Shown: in pieces, positions 51,544 to 60,271 of the stretch
How the letters are laid out: the number at the start of each line of letters is the position of its first letter
How positions within the stretch are numbered: the first letter of the stretch is position 1
NCBI RefSeq assembly: GCF_001953865.1
Contig: NZ_MQUQ01000017.1
Coordinates: forward strand, 1-64,000
Reading direction: 5' to 3'
Length of the DNA stretch: 64,000 nt
Source: Amycolatopsis coloradensis
GTDB taxonomy: Bacteria; Actinomycetota; Actinomycetes; Mycobacteriales; Pseudonocardiaceae
Translations under genes and position numbers: made by a program
The notes under the pieces: generated by a model
What the model saw: only the letters and a program-made list of their open reading frames with translations
What the model was told of the DNA's origin: nothing
Databases searched by the model: none

Positions 51544-52349
51544 TGGACCGGTTGAGCCTGAACCAGATCACCACCAAGGCGTGGTCGCTGCCGGAGGCCG
51601 TCGCGGGCTGCGCCGAGGCGGGCGTCCGCTGGATCGGCCTGTGGCGGGACAAGGTCGCCGAGACCGGCGTCGAGGAGACGGCCCGGCTGCTCAAGGAGTA
51701 CGACGTCGGCGTCTCGTCGTTGTGCCGTGGTGGTTTCTTCACCGGAATCACCCCGGAAGGGTCACCTGTGGACGGTGTCGCGCAGACCAGGGAGGCGATC
51801 GACGAAGCGGCCGCGTTGGGCGCGGACGTCCTCGTCCTGGTCGTCGGCGGGGTGAACGGCAGTCTCGCGTCGTCGAGGCAGCGGGTCGCCGACGCGGTCG
51901 GCGAGCTGGCGCCCTACGCCGGTGAACGCGGCGTCCGTCTCGGCCTGGAACCCCTGCATCCCATGCAGTGCGCCGAACGTTCGGTTCTGTCCACTGTGGA
52001 TCAAGCGCTGGCGATCGCGCTGGAGCACCCCGCCGGCCAGGTCGGCGTGATCGTCGACGAGTTCCACGTGTGGTGGGACCCGCGGATCGAGGAGTCGATC
52101 GCCGCGGCGGCCGGGCGGATCGCCGGCTTCCATGTCTGCGACCAGAAAGTACCCCTGACCGACACCCTGCTCGGCCGGGCGCTGCCCGGCGACGGCCCGA
52201 TCGACCACCGGCACCTCAAGGCGTGCGTCGAGGCCGCCGGGTACACCGGGCCGATCGAAGTCGAGGTGTTCGACGCCGACCTCTGGCGGCGTCCCGGCGG
52301 CGAAGTGCTCGCGGAGACCGTCACGGCGTATCGCGACCACGTTTCCTGA
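51543..52349 (+). CDS. Sugar phosphate isomerase/epimerase (xylose-isomerase-like TIM barrel)
   Basis: A 268-residue AP-endonuclease-2-fold barrel. Metal-site candidates are Glu in GLEPLHP, Asp in VIVDEFHVWWD, His in FHVCDQK, and Glu in IEVEVFD. It is coupled by TGATG to the DUF993 gene. Together with LacI this looks like a small catabolic operon for an unusual sugar or sugar acid; substrate unknown. Confidence 0.87.
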   Translation: MDRLSLNQITTKAWSLPEAVAGCAEAGVRWIGLWRDKVAETGVEETARLLKEYDVGVSSLCRGGFFTGITPEGSPVDGVAQTREAIDEAAALGADVLVLVVGGVNGSLASSRQRVADAVGELAPYAGERGVRLGLEPLHPMQCAERSVLSTVDQALAIALEHPAGQVGVIVDEFHVWWDPRIEESIAAAAGRIAGFHVCDQKVPLTDTLLGRALPGDGPIDHRHLKACVEAAGYTGPIEVEVFDADLWRRPGGEVLAETVTAYRDHVS

Positions 52350-52418
52350 CGAAAGTAAGGGGCGTTCCTGCCCAAGGTCGGCTGCCTGGGACGGCCGTTG
52401 TTTCCTAGCGTTCGCGGT

Positions 52419-53903
52419 ATGAATCAACGGCTGCTCTGGTGGCTGGGCACAGCGCTGCTCCTGCTCGCCGTCCACACCGACTGGAACGTTCCCCTCGCCG
52501 CCTGGGTGTTCCCGGTCTTCCTGCTCCGCTACGCCAGGCGGGCGCCGGTCCGGCGCGCGGCCCTGATGGTCGGGCTCTCCCTGCTGATCGGGCAGCTGTT
52601 CTGGCTGAGTGTCACCGGACTGCTGTTCGTGCTCTCCGGGCTGCTCGCCTTCACCCTGCTCGCGGTGCTGCAGACGACGGCGTTCGTGGCCGACCGCCTG
52701 TTCGCCGAACGCGCCGGACCGCTGAGGACCCTGGTTTTCCCGGCGACCTTGGTGGCCGGTGAGTATCTCTTCACCCTCATCACCGGATTCGGGGACTTCG
52801 GCGCGCTCGGCAGCACCCAGTCCGGGAATCCGCCGCTGCTCCAAGCCGCTTCGGTGACCGGCGTCTACGGCCTCACTTTCGTGCTCGCGTGGTTCGCCTC
52901 GGTGGTGAACACCGGTTGGGTGGAAGGGTGGCCGCGGGTCAAGCGCACGGTCGTCGTCCACGTTTGCCTGCTGGGCCTGGTGTTCGCCGCCGGTGGCGCG
53001 CGGTTGCTGTTCGACGCGCCCACGACGCACACGGTGCGGATCGCGGGGATCAGCCCATCATCCGACGCGGACAAGGCGAGTTCCGACGCGCTGGAGCGGA
53101 TCGGCATCAAGTATTGGCGCGCCGAGGAAGTCAGCGCGGCCGACCCGGTCGCGATCAGTGCCGCCTTCGCACCGATCACCGAGGATCTCGTGACCAGGAC
53201 ACGACAGCTGGCGTCGGCGGGGGCGAAGATCGTGCTTTGGCCGGAAACCCATGCGAGCGTGCTGGAACGCGATCAAGCAGCGTTGCTGGAGCGAGTCGGC
53301 GCTGAAGCGAAGCAGGCGGGCATCCACGTGGAAGTCGCGTACGCGCTCTACACCAAGCAAGCTCCCTACGTCCGGAATGTGGCCGTGCTCGTCGGACCGG
53401 CCGGCGAGGTGTCGTGGACCTACGACAAGACGCATCCGACGCCGATGGAGCCGATGACTCCCGGCCCCGGCGTCGTGCCCACCGCGGATTCGCCGTACGG
53501 ACGGCTCGCGACGGTCATCTGCTACGACGCGGACTACCCCGGCCTCATGCGACAGGCCGCGGACAAGGGGACCTCGCTGATGCTCGTCCCCGCCAACGAC
53601 TGGCCGGGATTCGGCTCGCTGCACGCGGAAAAGGCGGTCTTCCGCGCGGTGGAAAACGGTTACCCGGTCTTCCGGCACTCCACCCACGGAAATTCCACAG
53701 CCGTGGACGGACAGGGCCGGGTACTCGGGAACGCCGACTATTTCCGGACCGACCAGCAGACGCTCGTCGCGGATCTGCCGGTACAGCCGCGAACACAGAC
53801 CGTGTACGGCTCGATCGGCGACGTGTTCGCCTGGCTTTGCCTCGCCCTCGCCGCCTTCTGTCCTTTATGGACATACAGCAGAGGGCGCACAGGGAAACGT
53901 TAG
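52419..53903 (+). CDS. Lnt-like apolipoprotein N-acyltransferase / nitrilase-domain membrane protein
   Basis: A 494-residue membrane protein. About six hydrophobic segments in the first 185 residues precede an extracytoplasmic nitrilase domain carrying the Glu in LWPETHAS, the Lys in YDKTHPTP and the nucleophile Cys in VICYDADY. A last membrane segment lies near the C-terminus. This layout matches apolipoprotein N-acyltransferase, which adds the third acyl chain to lipoproteins; several lipoproteins are encoded in this window. It stands alone, without a Ppm1-type partner nearby. ATG at 52419 is chosen over the upstream one for fit. Confidence 0.85.
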   Translation: MNQRLLWWLGTALLLLAVHTDWNVPLAAWVFPVFLLRYARRAPVRRAALMVGLSLLIGQLFWLSVTGLLFVLSGLLAFTLLAVLQTTAFVADRLFAERAGPLRTLVFPATLVAGEYLFTLITGFGDFGALGSTQSGNPPLLQAASVTGVYGLTFVLAWFASVVNTGWVEGWPRVKRTVVVHVCLLGLVFAAGGARLLFDAPTTHTVRIAGISPSSDADKASSDALERIGIKYWRAEEVSAADPVAISAAFAPITEDLVTRTRQLASAGAKIVLWPETHASVLERDQAALLERVGAEAKQAGIHVEVAYALYTKQAPYVRNVAVLVGPAGEVSWTYDKTHPTPMEPMTPGPGVVPTADSPYGRLATVICYDADYPGLMRQAADKGTSLMLVPANDWPGFGSLHAEKAVFRAVENGYPVFRHSTHGNSTAVDGQGRVLGNADYFRTDQQTLVADLPVQPRTQTVYGSIGDVFAWLCLALAAFCPLWTYSRGRTGKR

Positions 53904-53979
53904 CGCCCTGTTACAGAAAGGGTGGCGTTCGTAACGTCTTGGCCGAAAAGAACAGTGTTCAACGGTTAAGCTCCCCCGC

Positions 53980-54681
53980 ATGCCGAAACTGCTGGTGGTG
54001 GAAGACGACGACGCGATCGGCGGCGTTCTCGAATCGACCCTCCGCCTGCACGGTTACGAAGTCTCCTGGCAGCGCGACGGCCGTACCGCGCTCGCGGCCG
54101 CGGCGGACGGCGGCATCGATTTCGTCCTGCTCGATCTCGGCCTGCCGGATCTGGACGGGGTCGAGGTCTGCCGTCGGCTGCGCGCGGAGCTTCCCGGCGC
54201 CGTCCTGGTCATCCTGACCGCCAGGCAGGAGGAAATGGACGTCGTGGTGGGCCTGGAGGCCGGCGCCGACGACTACCTCACCAAACCCATCCGTCTCGGC
54301 GAACTGCTCGCCAGGGTGCGGGCGCATCTGCGGCGCGGGACGGCCCCGCCCGAAAGCAGGCCCGCGATCGCCATCGGGCATCTGCGGGTGGACACCGCCG
54401 GGCGCCGGGTCAGCGTCGGCGGACGGGAGATCTCGTTACGGGCCAAGGAGTTCGACCTGCTCGCGCGGCTCGCCGAGCAGCCGGGGGTGGCGGTCAGCCG
54501 GGACACGCTGATGTCGGAGGTGTGGGACGCGCACTGGTACGGCTCCACCAAGACCCTGGACGTCCACATCGCCGCGCTGCGGCGGAAACTGACCGAATCG
54601 TCGCCAACCCCCGAGCAGACGCCCCGGATTTCGACGCTGCGCGGCCACGGTTACCGGCTCGAACAGCCCTTCGAAAGCTAG
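53980..54681 (+). CDS. OmpR/PhoB-family response regulator
   Basis: A 233-residue regulator: VVEDDD at the N-terminus, phospho-acceptor Asp52 in VLLDLGLPD, Lys in YLTKPIR and a winged helix ending TLRGHGYRLEQ. No Shine-Dalgarno sequence is obvious; GAACAGTGTTC, a small dyad at 53950-53960, lies upstream. Its probable partner kinase is encoded at 57167 on the same strand, with the divergent ABC module between them. A 21-bp repeat array starts 1 nt after the stop. Confidence 0.93.
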   Translation: MPKLLVVEDDDAIGGVLESTLRLHGYEVSWQRDGRTALAAAADGGIDFVLLDLGLPDLDGVEVCRRLRAELPGAVLVILTARQEEMDVVVGLEAGADDYLTKPIRLGELLARVRAHLRRGTAPPESRPAIAIGHLRVDTAGRRVSVGGREISLRAKEFDLLARLAEQPGVAVSRDTLMSEVWDAHWYGSTKTLDVHIAALRRKLTESSPTPEQTPRISTLRGHGYRLEQPFES

Positions 54682-54682
54682 C

Positions 54683-54766
54683 CACGTGTGACTGGATGGA
54701 CATCACATGTGACTGGATGGACATCACGTGTGACGGGACGGACATCACGTGTGTTCAGGCGGACGA
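54683..54766 (-). repeat. 21-bp tandem repeat, 4 units
   Basis: Four copies of CACGTGTGACTGGATGGACA plus T, with variants, start 1 nt after a response-regulator stop. Read on the minus strand the unit is the same as in the 31851 array (TGTGACTGGAYGGAC core). The last unit is the most diverged. Confidence 0.85.
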
Positions 54767-54772
54767 CACACC

Positions 54773-55888
54773 TCAGTAGTCGCGGAGGTCGGAGACCTCG
54801 TCGCGGGCGGCGAGTTGCGCGATCCACGCCGACGCAGCCACGCACGACACGATCACCACCGCCCCCAGCATCCCGAAGTACCCGTGGGGGAACGACACCC
54901 ACTCCGCCGGGGTAAAGAGGACGAACAGCACGCCCAGCAGGTGTCCGGCGATCAGGCCACCGCCGCCGACGATCAGCGCGTCGCCCGCGATGAACGTCGC
55001 CACCTGGCGGCGTTTCCCGCCGAGGGTGCTGACGATCAGCAGGTCGCGGCGGCGTTCGTTGAGCGCCAGCCCGAACGACGGGCCGGCCGCGGCGGCGGCC
55101 AGTACGAGTGACGCCACCTTGTCCACGGTGGCCGCCGTGCAGCCGTCCTTGGTGAGAGCGGACGAAAACGCGAAGGCCACCGCGAGCGCGACCAGGGACA
55201 CCGATCGCGCCAGCAACGCGCTCCGCCACGAAATGGACAGCGCGAGGACACCCGCGAGCCCCGAGACCAGCGGCCTGAGCACTCCGCCGATCACCCGCTT
55301 TCCCTTGCGCAGCCCCAGCTCCACCAGCCGCCACAGCAACATCGTGCCGCCTGCCCAGCCGAGCAGCGGCCAGAAGAAGGCGAGCGCGAGCAGGACGAAG
55401 TCGAGACCGTAGGGAGACCACCAGGGTGGCCCGTCGTCCGCCGGGACGAAATACCACTCGCGCAGCACCGGTGGCAGGACGGCGAGTGCCGCGACGACCG
55501 GCCCGGCGAGCAGCAAGAGAACGATTTCCCGGATGAGCGATACGCCGGTTCCGGTCAGGAAGCCACCCGCCAGTGACAGCACGACCCCGGCCACGCCGCC
55601 GGTCAGCCCGGCGACCGCGGCTTCGGCGGAGGCCAGTCCGAGTACCTGCCCGCCGGTCGCGCCGCGGGCGCGCAGCAGGTCCTGGTCCGCCCGCAGTGAA
55701 CGCTCCGAAGGGGCGGCCAGCAGCACCACGAGCACCGTCGCCGGTACCCACGGCGGCACCGAGGAGTCGGCCCAGCCGTGCACCGCGAGCAGCGTGATCA
55801 CGATCGCGACCCCGGCCGCGGGCACGCCGAGCCTGGCGGGGCGCACCCGCGCGAGCCCGCCGACCCACAACGCCATCGCCGCGATCAC
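54773..55888 (-). CDS. FtsX-like ABC transporter permease
   Basis: A 371-residue membrane protein with eight to ten segments and no signal peptide. The C-terminal part (GLALNERRRDLLIVSTLGGKRRQV, then LLGVLFVL) has the FtsX-like pattern; the first half has ERSLRADQDLLRARGATGGQVL, a matching duplicated cytoplasmic signature. The stop of the upstream ATPase overlaps its start (ATGA). It is last in a three-gene ABC operon and is the likely effector of antibiotic or envelope-stress export or signalling. Confidence 0.82.
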   Translation of the reverse strand: MIAAMALWVGGLARVRPARLGVPAAGVAIVITLLAVHGWADSSVPPWVPATVLVVLLAAPSERSLRADQDLLRARGATGGQVLGLASAEAAVAGLTGGVAGVVLSLAGGFLTGTGVSLIREIVLLLLAGPVVAALAVLPPVLREWYFVPADDGPPWWSPYGLDFVLLALAFFWPLLGWAGGTMLLWRLVELGLRKGKRVIGGVLRPLVSGLAGVLALSISWRSALLARSVSLVALAVAFAFSSALTKDGCTAATVDKVASLVLAAAAAGPSFGLALNERRRDLLIVSTLGGKRRQVATFIAGDALIVGGGGLIAGHLLGVLFVLFTPAEWVSFPHGYFGMLGAVVIVSCVAASAWIAQLAARDEVSDLRDY

Positions 55889-56544
55889 AGGTCCCGCACC
55901 AGCTTCCCGTCGACCATCGCCCAGCGCTCGCCGAACAGCCCTGCCGGGGCCTGCTCGGCCGTGGCCACCAGCAGGCCGGCGGCCAGCCGGTCCGCCGCTT
56001 CCACGAGCCTGCCCAGCAGCCGTTCCCCGGCCAGCCGGTCCAGCCAGCCTGCCGGGTCGTCGGCGAGGATCAGTTTCGGCTCGGGCGCGAGCGCCCTGGC
56101 CAGGATGGCCAGCCGGATCTGCTCACCGGTCAGGTCACGCGGCGCCTTCTTGGCGAAACCGGCGAGACCCACCAGCTCCAGCGCGCCGTCGACGGCGTCG
56201 CGGACCGCGGTGCCGGTCCGGCCGGCGAGGACCAGCGGCAAGGCGACGTTGAGCCGGACGTCGAGGTCGCGCAGCAGGCCGCCGTCCTGCAGGACCAGTC
56301 CGATCTGGCCGGGTCCCGGCGGCGACGGTTCGAACGCGGGCCAGTCGACGGTGCCCGCCGTCGGTTTCTTCATCCCGGCGAGCAGATGCAGCAGCGTGGT
56401 CTTCCCCGCCCCGGCCCGGCCGGTCACCACCGCGCGGGTCTCCGCGCCGATCGCGCAGTTCACGCCGTGCACGGCCACCACCGCGGTCAGTCCGGTGCCA
56501 TAGGTGTGCGCCAGCTCGTCGGTGCGGACCAGCGGTGCCGTCAC
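55885..56544 (-). CDS. ABC transporter ATPase with altered signature and Walker B
   Basis: A 219-residue ATPase. Walker A is intact (GRAGAGKTT), but the signature is LTGEQ instead of LSGGQ, and Walker B reads LILADDP with Asp where the catalytic Glu is expected. GTG start overlaps the upstream stop (GTGA), so it is coupled both to the upstream ATPase-like gene and to the FtsX-like permease. The two ATPases likely form a heterodimer. Confidence 0.82.
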   Translation of the reverse strand: MTAPLVRTDELAHTYGTGLTAVVAVHGVNCAIGAETRAVVTGRAGAGKTTLLHLLAGMKKPTAGTVDWPAFEPSPPGPGQIGLVLQDGGLLRDLDVRLNVALPLVLAGRTGTAVRDAVDGALELVGLAGFAKKAPRDLTGEQIRLAILARALAPEPKLILADDPAGWLDRLAGERLLGRLVEAADRLAAGLLVATAEQAPAGLFGERWAMVDGKLVRDL

Positions 56545-57056
56545 GCCACTCTCACGATCCGGTGCGCGGCCGCCGCGATGTCGGGATCGCGGGTCGCCAC
56601 GACGACGGCCGTCCCCCGGCGCGCGACGGCGCACAGCAGGTCCATGAGTTCGAGGGCGGCGAGCCCGTCGAGTTCGCCTGCCGGTTCGTCGGCGAGGACG
56701 ACCTCGGGCGCCCCGGCCAGTGCGACGGCGACCCCGGCCCGCGAGCCTTCCAGTGCGGACAAGGTGTCCGGATAGGCGGCGCCGCGACCGCCCAGCCCGG
56801 TAAGTTCGAGCAGGTCAGCGGCGTTTTCGGGGGCACGGCGGGTGGAGAGCCGTCCCGCCAGCAGCACGTTCTGCTCGACGGTGAGATGACCGAAGAGGTT
56901 TCCGCGTCTGAGCAGCACTCCGACCCCGGCGGCGACTACCGGGGCGTCGCCACTTCCGGCGGGCAGCACGGCCACACACTCGCCCGGGACGGCATACCGG
57001 ACGAGGGGGACGGATCCGGGCCCCGGGCCTGCCAGGACGGCGGCACGTCGGCGCAT
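56541..57056 (-). CDS. Truncated ABC ATPase-like protein without Walker A
   Basis: A 171-residue protein recognisable as an ABC ATPase by VVLADEPAGELDGLAALEL (Walker B and D-loop) and VVVATRDPDI (H-loop region), but the P-loop is degenerate (LPAGSGDAP, no GKS/T) and the signature is LSALEGSR. It is shorter than usual ATPases by about 50 residues. In context it would complement the next ATPase, which has a P-loop but a poor signature and Walker B. First gene of the ABC operon, divergent from the histidine kinase. Confidence 0.72.
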   Translation of the reverse strand: MRRRAAVLAGPGPGSVPLVRYAVPGECVAVLPAGSGDAPVVAAGVGVLLRRGNLFGHLTVEQNVLLAGRLSTRRAPENAADLLELTGLGGRGAAYPDTLSALEGSRAGVAVALAGAPEVVLADEPAGELDGLAALELMDLLCAVARRGTAVVVATRDPDIAAAAHRIVRVA

Positions 57057-57078
57057 GGCCCCAAGGTAAAGCGAACGG

Positions 57079-57107
57079 GGTCAACATCGCCTTGATCTCA
57101 GGTCAAC
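57079..57107. promoter_or_regulatory. Candidate response-regulator binding repeats
   Basis: GGTCAAC occurs twice, 22 nt apart start to start, with a related CCTTGAT unit between, giving an 11-bp-spaced series typical of OmpR-family sites. It lies between the divergent ABC operon and the histidine kinase. Confidence 0.45.
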
Positions 57108-57166
57108 GGACGGCAAAATATCGCGTCGGGCGGGTGATCCTCGCCCTTGTCGGCCACACTCTGTCC

Positions 57167-58507
57167 GTGCGCCGCCGGATCGTCACCCTCACCGTGCTGG
57201 CCGCGGTGCTGGCGATCACCCTCTTCGGGGTACCGCTGGCCGTCGCGGTCGCCAGGTTCCACGAGAGCATGTCCACGCACGATCTCGAACGCGCCGCGGA
57301 CACCGTCGCCCTCGCGGTGACCGGCGACCTCGCCAACGGCCGGATCCCGGACCTCAAACCCACCTGGGCCGACGAGGACGAAGACCGGATCCGCGGGATC
57401 AGGATCGCGGTCTACACCCCGACCGGCAGGCTCCTGACAGGCAACGGACCTGACACCGAAGATCGGTTCGTCCGCGAAGCGCACCACACCGACATGGCGA
57501 ACGGGACGCTCGGCGGTGAAGTGATCCTCGCCATCCCGGTGCTCAGCGGATCGTCGCTGGTGGGGGTGATCCGCGCCGCCCATCCCCGCGCCGAACTGGC
57601 CGCCAGGGTCCGGCTGACCTGGCTGAAGATGGCCGGGCTGGCCGCCATCGCGATCGGGGCCAGCTGGCTGATCGGGCGCCGGATCGCCACCCGGCTGGCG
57701 CGGCCGCTGGAGGAACTGGCCGTCACCGCCGAACGTCTCGGCGAGGGCGACTTCACCGTCCGCGCCCGCCGCACCGGGGTCCGCGAGATCGATCAGGTCG
57801 CCGAAGCGCTCGACGTCACCTCCGAGCGGATCGGCGAGACGCTGGAACGGGAGCGCACGTTCTCCTCCGACGCCTCTCACCAGCTGCGGACGCCGCTGAC
57901 CGGGTTACGCCTGCAACTCGAGGCGGCGCTGGAGAGCCCCGATCGCGACCCCTACGCGACGATCCGCGACAGCATCGCGTCGGCCGACAGGCTGGAACGC
58001 ACCATCGACGACCTCCTGGCGCTGGCCAAACAGACCAGGGCCCCGCGTGCACTGCTCGACCTCGGCAAACTCTTCGAAGAGGTCCGCCAGACCTGGCACG
58101 GCTTGCTCGCCGGACGCGGCAGGGCACTGCGGATCAGCGGACGCGAGGCCCTGCCTGCCCGGGCGGCGGACGCTGCCGTGCGGCAGGTGCTCGCCGTACT
58201 GCTGGACAACGCGGCGACACACGGACGCGGCACGGTCACCGTCCTCGCCCGCGACGCCGGGGACGCGCTGGCCATCGACGTGCGAGACGAGGGCGCCATC
58301 CCGGACGGGCACGATCCGTTCGTGACCGGGGACGAGACCGAGGAGCGGGAGGGCCACGGGATCGGGCTGCGGCTGGCGCGGAGCCTGTCCGAGGCGGAAG
58401 GCGGGCGCCTGCGGCTGACCAGCCCGTCGCCGACGACGTTCACGCTGCTCTTGCCTGCCGAGCGCCCCGCGCCTCGCGAAAAAGAAGGCCCGGGCCTGGC
58501 GAGCTAG
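57167..58507 (+). CDS. Membrane sensor histidine kinase
   Basis: A 446-residue kinase starting VRRRIVTLTV (GTG). Two membrane segments bracket an extracytoplasmic domain of about 120 residues. A HAMP domain and an HisKA domain with SDASHQLRTPLTG follow, then an ATPase domain with LLDNAATHG and GHGIGLRLARSL; the G1 box is less canonical (VRDEGAIPDG). It is separated from the regulator at 53980 by the ABC module, which such pairs often control. Confidence 0.92.
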   Translation: MRRRIVTLTVLAAVLAITLFGVPLAVAVARFHESMSTHDLERAADTVALAVTGDLANGRIPDLKPTWADEDEDRIRGIRIAVYTPTGRLLTGNGPDTEDRFVREAHHTDMANGTLGGEVILAIPVLSGSSLVGVIRAAHPRAELAARVRLTWLKMAGLAAIAIGASWLIGRRIATRLARPLEELAVTAERLGEGDFTVRARRTGVREIDQVAEALDVTSERIGETLERERTFSSDASHQLRTPLTGLRLQLEAALESPDRDPYATIRDSIASADRLERTIDDLLALAKQTRAPRALLDLGKLFEEVRQTWHGLLAGRGRALRISGREALPARAADAAVRQVLAVLLDNAATHGRGTVTVLARDAGDALAIDVRDEGAIPDGHDPFVTGDETEEREGHGIGLRLARSLSEAEGGRLRLTSPSPTTFTLLLPAERPAPREKEGPGLAS

Positions 58508-58531
58508 GGGGGGTTACTCGCCAGGCCGGGC
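58488..58531 (+). terminator. Terminator overlapping the kinase stop codon
   Basis: GCCCGGGCCTGGCGAG pairs with CTCGCCAGGCCGGGC (one bulged G) around a 13-nt loop; the TAG stop codon lies in the loop. Confidence 0.65.
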
Positions 58532-58630
58532 CGGTAGGAGGCAAACGCGCCCCGACAGCGCGCACGGCATGCCACCTGAAAGAAGACGGTAAAGACCAGC
58601 GGGCCAACAGACGGTACACGCCGGATTAAC

Positions 58631-58653
58631 TGACACTTTGCTTTTCAGTGTCA
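58631..58653. promoter_or_regulatory. Candidate TetR operator
   Basis: TGACACT and AGTGTCA flank a 9-nt spacer, 55 nt before the TetR start. A dyad suited to autoregulation; prediction only. Confidence 0.4.
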
Positions 58654-58708
58654 CAGGACTTCGGTGACCGTCCAGCCGTGCTGAATCGATCGTGGGAAGA
58701 TTGGGCGC

Positions 58709-59341
58709 ATGACCACCGAGCCGGCGCCGAGATGGCGGAGACTGGAACCGGACGAGCGTAAGGAACAGATCTTCGCCTGCGCGGCCCGCCTTTTCGGGGC
58801 CCGTCCGTACTCGGAAGTGTCCACATCGGACATCGCGGCGGAGGCCGGGGTGGCCAGGGGTCTCATCAACCATTACTTCGGCACCAAACGCGAGCTCTAC
58901 CTGGAGATCATCCGGCGGGCGCTGACCGTGCCGCGGCTCGCGGTCGAGATCCTGCCGGACGGCCCGCTCGACCTGCGCGCCGACGTCGCCATCGACTGGT
59001 TCCTGGACATGGTCACCAGCCAGGAGAAGATGTGGCTCGCCGCGATCGCGCCCGAAGGCATCGGCCGGGACCTCGAAGTCGAACGGATCCTCGAAGAGGC
59101 CGATCGCGAATCAGCGGACCGGGTGCTCGAAGCGGTCGGACTCTCCCGCGAGAGCGAGCACGGTCAGGAGCTCAACGCGCTGGTCCGCGCGTTCGGCGGA
59201 ATGGTCAAGGCGGCGGCCCGCGAATGGCTGGTGCGCGGTTCGCTCAATCGCGAGCAGGTGCACACGCTGCTCAGCAAGTCGCTGGTCACCTTGGTCGGCG
59301 AGGTGTTCCCCGAGATCCAGCGCGCCGCGCCGGCGAGCTAG
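58709..59341 (+). CDS. TetR-family transcriptional regulator
   Basis: A 210-residue TetR protein. The N-terminal HTH covers about 15-65 (KEQIFACAARLFGA, STSDIAAEAGVARGLINHYFG, TKRELYLEII), followed by an all-helical ligand domain. It is monocistronic with a hairpin after it, and a dyad in its own upstream region suggests autoregulation. Target unknown. Confidence 0.92.
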   Translation: MTTEPAPRWRRLEPDERKEQIFACAARLFGARPYSEVSTSDIAAEAGVARGLINHYFGTKRELYLEIIRRALTVPRLAVEILPDGPLDLRADVAIDWFLDMVTSQEKMWLAAIAPEGIGRDLEVERILEEADRESADRVLEAVGLSRESEHGQELNALVRAFGGMVKAAAREWLVRGSLNREQVHTLLSKSLVTLVGEVFPEIQRAAPAS

Positions 59342-59384
59342 GCGCTGTCCAGCCGGTCTGCTCGCGCTTCGCGCTCAGGGAGAA

Positions 59385-59422
59385 GCCCCCGGCACCTCAA
59401 GGGGGAGGTTGGTGCCAGGGGC
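59385..59422. terminator. Bidirectional terminator
   Basis: GCCCCCGGCACC and GGTGCCAGGGGC form a 12-bp stem with one G-T type mismatch around a 14-nt loop, between two convergent TetR genes. Confidence 0.65.
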
Positions 59423-59468
59423 TCCATGACCGGTGACGAGCACCGGTATCCCTCCACACTACGCCGAT

Positions 59469-60212
59469 TCACTGTCCCGGCTCTGTCAAACTTTCGAGTG
59501 CCTTCAACTGGGCGAGCCGCTGCTCCAGCCCATCGAGGCAACGCTCGACGGCGTAGGCGTAGAGACGTTCGTAGTAACCGGCCGCGAGATCGGGATCGGC
59601 CACCAGCGCCGCGATCGACTCCCCCAGCACCGCCATCCCCGGCAGGTCCTCGCGGGTGCGGTACGCCGCGTAGCCCTCGGACCGGTCGAGTTGCAGCGCC
59701 ATCGCGCCCTCGCGGTCGTCCTCCATCGCGACGAACTGGCAGGCGGTGGCGAGCAGCAGGTTGTAGGCGAACGGCGCCTCGGCGCCGAATCCGGCCGCGA
59801 GCAGGCGGCCGATACCGGTGTTCATGGTCGGCACGGCGGCGGCGACCGAGGGCCCGAACAGGGCCAGCCGCCGCGCGGAACCGGGATAGCGGCGCAGCAC
59901 GGACCGCACGGTGGGCAGGAACTCGTCGAACCAGGCCCGCCAAGGCAAGGTCTCGTCGGGCAGGGTCAGCTCGCCGACCACCCGGTCCAGCACCGCGACG
60001 ACGACGGTGTCCCGATCGCCCACGTGGTGATAGACCACCGCGGGATAGGCGTCGACGGCGGCCGCGAGCTGCCGCAGCGTCCAGTTCTCCAGGCCGGATT
60101 CGGCCGAAAGCTCCAGCGCGGCGTCGACGATCCGCTCCTTGGTGACCGCCGGCCGTCCGGAAGCCACACGCGACCGTGACCGGGAACCCGCGTCTTCGGG
60201 GAAAGTCGGCAT
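59469..60212 (-). CDS. TetR-family transcriptional regulator
   Basis: A 247-residue TetR protein starting MPTFPEDAGS. The HTH (TKERIVDAALELSAESGLEN, then WTLRQLAAAVDAYPAVVYHHV) leads to a C-terminal TetR_C-like domain. Divergent from the RdmC-like hydrolase gene across 59 nt, so probably its regulator. An upstream in-frame extension is possible but lacks a ribosome site. Confidence 0.9.
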   Translation of the reverse strand: MPTFPEDAGSRSRSRVASGRPAVTKERIVDAALELSAESGLENWTLRQLAAAVDAYPAVVYHHVGDRDTVVVAVLDRVVGELTLPDETLPWRAWFDEFLPTVRSVLRRYPGSARRLALFGPSVAAAVPTMNTGIGRLLAAGFGAEAPFAYNLLLATACQFVAMEDDREGAMALQLDRSEGYAAYRTREDLPGMAVLGESIAALVADPDLAAGYYERLYAYAVERCLDGLEQRLAQLKALESLTEPGQ

Positions 60213-60271
60213 GCGGCTCACCGTATCCGGCAGGGTGGCACGAAGGGAGACATCCGGGGAGGATCGGTGCC

